Shown here piece by piece: positions 12,417-16,638 of a DNA stretch of 16,638 bases. Below the pieces are notes generated by a model, which made no database searches, had not been told where the DNA came from, and saw only the letters and a program-made list of their open reading frames with translations. The translations under genes were made by a program, and so were the position numbers. This DNA is from Akkermansia sp. (GTDB lineage: Bacteria; Verrucomicrobiota; Verrucomicrobiia; Verrucomicrobiales; Akkermansiaceae). The first letter of the stretch is position 1. The number at the start of each line of letters is the position of its first letter. Location of the stretch: positions 1 to 16,638 of the forward strand of contig JAFZGH010000152.1 in assembly GCA_017555465.1 (NCBI GenBank). The letters run 5' to 3'.

Positions 12417-13822
12417 TTCTCTTCCTCCTTGATATGCTCTACCATACGTACAGCAGATGCAGGCACATATTCCTGCCATTTCTCGTCTCCGGCCTTAATC
12501 ATACGGATGATATCTCGAGGAGTCTGGAACAACAGCTTCTGGTTGAAGTAAGGGACTTCCACGATGCACCCGTTCTCTCGCAGATGCCGGTAAAGGTAGT
12601 GGTACTTATCCGGGGCTTTGTATGTGCCAGCCGTCACAAACTCCCCGGTGCTGCGGTTAATCCAGGGGGTGACATAGAATTTGGTCTTATTCACAAAAAT
12701 CTGCCCCATGGTAGCCAGAATGCCGCCGGGGGTATCCGCCCACTTATCCTTGAATATTTCGTTCAACAGGCCGATGGACAAGGCAATGGCAACAGGTTCT
12801 TTTGTATACTGGCTCAGCAGTTTGGTTATACGGTGGAACCGCCCGATACTCGTGACCATGACTGTCTTACCCTCTGCAGCCAAAGCTTCCACCCGGTCAA
12901 GAAATTCCAGCAAATCCACCTGCTCACCGCGCAAGAGGTTGGACAAGGATATTTCGCAGATATCCACAACGCGCTCTTGTTGTTCTGCTGGGATACTTTC
13001 CAGGAATTTATGCCGCACGCTGTCCATCATTTCCAGATGAATATCACAAAGCGGACGGAAACTGCCTCGCATCAGCACAATGGGGCGCTTATAAAGGAAA
13101 TCAGCAGGTTGCGCCACTGTACCATCCGGGCAAAGCAAAGTAGCTTCCGACAGACCGGCGCGCACCAGTTCCAGCGCTAGAATACGGTTATCAAACATGC
13201 TGAAACCATGACCAGAGAATCGCATGAAATCAATTTCGTAAAACTCGCGGTCAACATTGTCACCCACGCATTTCACAAACTCCTCCATACGGTCACGCTT
13301 GTAGAACAAAGCATACAGCAGGTTCACTCCCAGTACACCGAGAATGCGCATCTGCACATCGTGGTCAGGAACCAGCAGACGAACATGCATCACGAAATCA
13401 CTGGCAGGTAAGCCGGGGCGAAGCTGGAAACGCACACCTATCCACGCCGACCATGGACCATTATCGCGATAACCTTTGGCCTTGACGGTGTTACAGAATG
13501 AGAAAAAGCATGTATTCTGCCCGCGCTGCTCTCCCAGGCGGTTAATGAGCTGGGAGTACTCATAATCCATCATCTGCTTGAGGCGTTCCTCGGATACATA
13601 GCGGCGGGCTTGGCCATAGAGCGTATCGCTCACTGTCATGTCATAGGCGGAGATTGTCTTGGCTACTGTGCCGGAGGCGCCAGATGAACGGAAAAACCAG
13701 TTGGCAGTTTCCTGCCCGGCGCCAATTTCAGCAAAGGTGCCATACACGCCTTTGTCCATATTGATTTCAAAGGCTTTTTCCTGAGTGGCGGCCAGTGTCT
13801 GGGTGAAAGAATCAACTTGCAT
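12413..13822 (-). CDS. Large conserved cytosolic protein of unknown function
   Basis: This 469-residue protein resembles a widespread family I recall from cyanobacteria and Bacteroidetes, often labelled nicotinate-nucleotide adenylyltransferase or TonB-related without clear support. It lacks the nucleotidyltransferase HxGH motif near its N-terminus, so I do not accept that label. Conserved-looking blocks are GVYGTFAEIGAGQE (25-38), SGTVAKTISAYDM (50-62), WIGVRFQ (127-133), LGVNLLYALFY (164-174), EIDFMRFSGHGFSMFDNR (196-213), YKRPIVLMRGSFRP (244-257) and DTPGGILATMGQIF (363-376). There is no signal peptide or membrane helix. It starts 17 bases after the penicillin-binding protein gene and its stop overlaps the sufS start, so the three are probably one transcript. 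The function is unknown. Confidence 0.9.
   Translation of the reverse strand: MQVDSFTQTLAATQEKAFEINMDKGVYGTFAEIGAGQETANWFFRSSGASGTVAKTISAYDMTVSDTLYGQARRYVSEERLKQMMDYEYSQLINRLGEQRGQNTCFFSFCNTVKAKGYRDNGPWSAWIGVRFQLRPGLPASDFVMHVRLLVPDHDVQMRILGVLGVNLLYALFYKRDRMEEFVKCVGDNVDREFYEIDFMRFSGHGFSMFDNRILALELVRAGLSEATLLCPDGTVAQPADFLYKRPIVLMRGSFRPLCDIHLEMMDSVRHKFLESIPAEQQERVVDICEISLSNLLRGEQVDLLEFLDRVEALAAEGKTVMVTSIGRFHRITKLLSQYTKEPVAIALSIGLLNEIFKDKWADTPGGILATMGQIFVNKTKFYVTPWINRSTGEFVTAGTYKAPDKYHYLYRHLRENGCIVEVPYFNQKLLFQTPRDIIRMIKAGDEKWQEYVPASAVRMVEHIKEEEK
12424..12430 (-). promoter_or_regulatory. Shine-Dalgarno sequence of sufS
   Basis: The minus strand reads AAGGAGG (complement of 12424-12430), 7 bases before the ATG at 12416. 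This decides the sufS start. The bases also encode the Lys/Glu-rich end of the upstream protein, so the match might be partly fortuitous. It is the only clear Shine-Dalgarno sequence among the starts in this window. Confidence 0.6.
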
Positions 13823-13839
13823 GCGGAAAAACGGGAATA

Positions 13840-16446
13840 TCAGATTTGAAGGGGTACCAGAGGCAGATGCCGCATGGGAGCAGGAGCTTTCAACTGCATG
13901 TCTGTGTCAATCCCGGGACTGTCAACTTCCTCCGGGCTTTCATCGGCAGATGATACAACTTCCTCCGCGGTGCTGGAAGTATCTGCAATGTCCGTTGCCT
14001 GGCGATAACGGGGGGAAAGAGTAAGCTCACAATCGTACGGGTCATCGCCAATAAGAGCAGCACTTCGCGGCAAAACTGGTACAATCTGCAGGATGCGCGA
14101 TGAATTCATGTGCCCAGGCTGCGCTTCCATGAAATCGTGAAGCGAGGGACTGCCGTCGCCATGAATCGCGCACTGCCCCATGGAAACATCTCCCTTGGGA
14201 ATGTATTCCCGGTATGTGGGACGGACATAGCCAGGCTTGCCGTCTGTCGTTACGGTTTCGAAACAGAAATTCGTTGCAATCTGGCCGGAGGTCATGCAGA
14301 TTTCCACTTCTTCTGTATCAGGAGGCACGGGAATAGGCGTATCTGCATAGCGCCCTTTGGCTGATTCCAGAATCGCAGCGTACACCGGGCCGCAAGTATC
14401 GGAGCCGAAAGCCTGCGGGTAAATAGGCTGGTGGTCATTGAGATACCCCATCCAGATACCGCAGGTGAAACTGCTGGTGTAACCAAACAAGGCGTTATCC
14501 GAAAAGTCGTAGTTCGTACCCGTCTTGACGGCACCGCCAAATGATTCCGGCAAAAGCGGACGAACTCGTTGAGCCGAGCCTTTTTCCATGGACTCGCGCA
14601 TTATACTATGCAGGCGATAGGCAGAGCATGGGGAGGTACTGCGCACCATGCGGTGAGTGACAGCCAGCGGATTTTCCCAGAGGATTCTACCGTTGCTGTC
14701 AGTAATCTTGCTCACCACATAGGGAGCAATCGGCCGTTTGCCTGCATTGGGGAACACGGTATAGGCCATGGTCATTTCCTTGAGGGAAACCGGCTCAGTT
14801 CCCAGATAAACACGAGGGTAATACTGCGGTTTCAGCTCTGTACTGCCCGGGTTACGGGGCGGCGGCGTAATACCCACCTGAGTCAGTGTGGTCTGGAAGC
14901 AGCGTGCCCCCTTGGTCGGGTGTGAGCCGAGAGCAATCCCCAGGCGGGCGGAGGCGGCGATTTTCGACCATTCGAGACTCTGGCGCAGCGTGATGGAATC
15001 CAGATATCGTCCTTTCTCCACTTCCATGCCCCATTCTCCCAGAATACCCTCTGTACCACCTATACCGGCCAGGCGGTTATCCAAGGCGTCATCCAGCAGG
15101 CGGGAGCAAGGGGAATAGCCGTTATCAAAAGCACACAGGTACAGGAAAGGCAGCATGGCTGTGCCTACGGAACGACGTCCACTCTCAATGATATCAAAAT
15201 TATCGCGGTCGAAACTGCGACCACCCACATATGCCAGCACACCACCTGTGTTGTTATCTACAGCCATGACAGCGCCATCAACATACCGATGCTGAGCACA
15301 ACGGGGGTCGCTCGTCTCATGGAAACGGACATGGGAATAATCCTCCCGGGCTTCCACTTTTTCAAGCTGGGCACAAAGAGCCTTTTCCGCAGCCTCCTGC
15401 ATCCTCTTGTCAATGGTGGTGTATATCTTGATGCCTCTGCTCTTGACAATTTCCTCACCGCGTTCGGGATTCTGGAAAATATCAATGGCATGTTGTTGCA
15501 CCATGGCGTGCAGGAACGAAGTATTGCGTTTGAGCGGTTTGGGATTGAGTCCCAGCGGCGTTTCCTTCTGACGGGCGGCTTCTCCGGGGGTGAGCATGCC
15601 GGCGCGTTCCATGCGGTCAATAACATCATTACGCCAGCGCCAGTTCAAATCCGGGTTGCGGACAGGATTGTAATTTTCCGGATTCTTGATGAGTGCTGCT
15701 ATGCTGGCAGCCTCACGGACGGTTAAATCTGCCGGCTCTTTACCGAAGTAGCCCAGGGAGGCAGCGCGGATGCCATAATAACCACGGCCGAAATAAATGC
15801 GGTTGATGTAGAATTCGAGAATCTGCTGCTTCTCGTACTTCTTCTCAATGCGCATAGCGAGGAAAATTTCCACGACCTTGCGTTCATAGCGGCTGCCGCC
15901 GCGCGCCAGGGTTCTTTGCTCCAGGTCATAGGCATTGCGCGCCAGCTGCTGGGTAATCGTGGAAGCACCCTGATTAGCCTGACCACCAGCAGCCACGGCC
16001 TCTTTGGCTGCACGGATAATACCCACCGGGTCAAAACCATTGTGCGACCAGAAGTTCTTATCTTCCTGCGCCACAAGGGCATCTATCATGGCGCGGGAAA
16101 TTTTATCATAGGTGACGTAGCTGCGGTTTTCATCGTAAATACGGCCTATTTCCTCTCCCTCGCGGTCAAAGATGATACAAGGATGATCCAGATTATTGAT
16201 ATCTTCCAGGTTGAACTCCTCTGCCCATTTCTGGTACTTCGCCGTTACCGATGTAAATAAGGCATATCCGAGTACAGCGAAGGTCAAGGCACACACTCCC
16301 AGTACAATCGCCAGGCGCACCAGCATGCGCTTCCACCAACTGCCGATATTGCGGTAAAGTACTAACCTTTCCTTGGCAGCGCGTCTCCGGCGACGACGCT
16401 CTGCCGCTGCCTTTCGCTCATTCTGGAAATCATCGAGGTCTGCCAT
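13840..16446 (-). CDS. Class A (PBP1-like) penicillin-binding protein with degenerate transpeptidase site
   Basis: Class A PBPs polymerise and cross-link peptidoglycan at the outer face of the inner membrane. The 868-residue protein has a short Arg-rich cytoplasmic tail, one membrane helix (about 41-64), and a GT51 glycosyltransferase domain with EDKNFWSHNGFD (128-139, catalytic Glu128), GASTITQQLARN (160-171) and the ILEFYINRIYFG block (209-220). The transpeptidase domain keeps KTGT (641-644). However, the Ser-x-x-Lys motif reads TAML (429-432) and the Ser-x-Asn motif reads SKI (494-496), so cross-linking activity is unlikely. The tail after about 780 is acidic and Ser/Pro-rich. The ATG at 16446 follows a good promoter. 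The mrcA/pbpC distinction cannot be made, so no symbol is given. Confidence 0.93.
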   Translation of the reverse strand: MADLDDFQNERKAAAERRRRRRAAKERLVLYRNIGSWWKRMLVRLAIVLGVCALTFAVLGYALFTSVTAKYQKWAEEFNLEDINNLDHPCIIFDREGEEIGRIYDENRSYVTYDKISRAMIDALVAQEDKNFWSHNGFDPVGIIRAAKEAVAAGGQANQGASTITQQLARNAYDLEQRTLARGGSRYERKVVEIFLAMRIEKKYEKQQILEFYINRIYFGRGYYGIRAASLGYFGKEPADLTVREAASIAALIKNPENYNPVRNPDLNWRWRNDVIDRMERAGMLTPGEAARQKETPLGLNPKPLKRNTSFLHAMVQQHAIDIFQNPERGEEIVKSRGIKIYTTIDKRMQEAAEKALCAQLEKVEAREDYSHVRFHETSDPRCAQHRYVDGAVMAVDNNTGGVLAYVGGRSFDRDNFDIIESGRRSVGTAMLPFLYLCAFDNGYSPCSRLLDDALDNRLAGIGGTEGILGEWGMEVEKGRYLDSITLRQSLEWSKIAASARLGIALGSHPTKGARCFQTTLTQVGITPPPRNPGSTELKPQYYPRVYLGTEPVSLKEMTMAYTVFPNAGKRPIAPYVVSKITDSNGRILWENPLAVTHRMVRSTSPCSAYRLHSIMRESMEKGSAQRVRPLLPESFGGAVKTGTNYDFSDNALFGYTSSFTCGIWMGYLNDHQPIYPQAFGSDTCGPVYAAILESAKGRYADTPIPVPPDTEEVEICMTSGQIATNFCFETVTTDGKPGYVRPTYREYIPKGDVSMGQCAIHGDGSPSLHDFMEAQPGHMNSSRILQIVPVLPRSAALIGDDPYDCELTLSPRYRQATDIADTSSTAEEVVSSADESPEEVDSPGIDTDMQLKAPAPMRHLPLVPLQI

Positions 16447-16464
16447 GATTTATCTACAGCGGAA

Positions 16465-16493
16465 ACTATAGCAGAAAAGAAGCGAATTAGCAA
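16465..16493 (-). promoter_or_regulatory. Promoter of the penicillin-binding protein operon
   Basis: On the minus strand TTGCTA (complement of 16488-16493, 4 of 6) and TATAGT (complement of 16465-16470, 5 of 6) are separated by 17 bases. The -10 box ends 18 bases before the ATG at 16446, predicting a leader of about 12 bases. The promoter would drive the penicillin-binding protein, the unknown-family gene and sufS. Confidence 0.65.
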
Positions 16494-16504
16494 GCGGCAA
16501 TTGT

Positions 16505-16638
16505 TTATTCCAGACCATTGTCAGCGTTCCGGCGAGCACCGCAGAGAAAGGCCAGCAGACAAAGAGCTGAAACAACACCCCCAATTCCGGTTGAAACGCC
16601 AGATGAAAGATTCAAACCACATTCGGGCGCGTGGAAAA
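16505..16638 (-). CDS. Possible C-terminal end of a membrane protein, partial
   Basis: A minus-strand frame is open from the right edge to a TAA at 16505-16507, giving about 43 residues. They include a hydrophobic run, GIGGVVSALCLLAFLCGA, followed by two arginines and a short polar end, as in the last membrane helix of a membrane protein. It lies 58 bases upstream of the penicillin-binding protein gene on the same strand. The stretch is too short to name a family, and the antisense frame is also open, so the call is tentative. Confidence 0.35.
   Translation of the reverse strand, partial: FHAPECGLNLSSGVSTGIGGVVSALCLLAFLCGARRNADNGLE

Noticed and set aside
12417..12479. Upstream in-frame extension of sufS by 21 codons
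   Set aside because: The extra residues (Cys-rich) are unlike any SufS N-terminus and lie inside the upstream gene; the ATG at 12416 has a Shine-Dalgarno sequence and an ATGA overlap.
16483..16638. Plus-strand open frame at the right edge
   Set aside because: It has no ATG or GTG start and a strongly charged, low-similarity composition; the minus-strand frame with a membrane-helix-like run is the more likely gene.

Overview
The window is about 16.6 kb of ordinary-looking chromosome carrying 12 complete protein genes, one clear partial gene at the left edge, and one weak partial frame at the right edge. No rRNA, tRNA, CRISPR array or intact insertion sequence was seen. The gene mix (gatB, mutL, mcsA-mcsB-clpC, cmk-plsC-recF, a class A penicillin-binding protein and sufS), the secreted hypothetical proteins and the near absence of Shine-Dalgarno sequences suggest a Gram-negative member of the PVC superphylum. 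Verrucomicrobiota, perhaps Akkermansia-like, is my best guess. This is inferred from gene content and remembered family sequences, not from a search.

Layout: (1) 1-1454, minus strand: a secreted helical protein of unknown function followed by gatB (cut by the edge). (2) 1455-1874: gene-free spacer with inverted repeats, including a MITE-like element at 1656-1814. (3) 1875-3686, minus: mutL. (4) 3687-3816: divergent spacer with a good mutL promoter and a 16-bp near-palindrome. (5) 3817-7984, plus: mcsA-mcsB-clpC, joined by two ATGA overlaps and closed by a hairpin terminator that should work in both directions. (6) 8051-8740, minus: a secreted protein with a caspase/CHAT-like His and Cys pair. 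(7) 8846-11205, plus: cmk-plsC-recF. (8) 11202-16446, minus: a penicillin-binding protein, a large conserved protein of unknown function and sufS, apparently one transcription unit. Its last stop codon overlaps the recF stop.

How the genes work together: McsA/McsB/ClpC form a protein quality-control unit that in Firmicutes marks proteins with phosphoarginine for degradation by ClpCP. Here McsB keeps the fold-level motifs of the family but has lost most nucleotide-binding arginines and the active-site cysteine, while the ClpC N-domain keeps the phosphoarginine-pocket residues. The penicillin-binding protein keeps its glycosyltransferase motifs but its transpeptidase Ser-x-x-Lys has become Thr-x-x-Leu. 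MutL keeps its ATPase but lacks the endonuclease motif. These eroded active sites in otherwise intact genes are the most interesting part of the window.

Five good sigma70-type promoters were found. Their -10 boxes end only 10-18 bases from the start codon, predicting leaders of roughly 4-12 nt. Only one of 13 starts (sufS) has a clear Shine-Dalgarno sequence.
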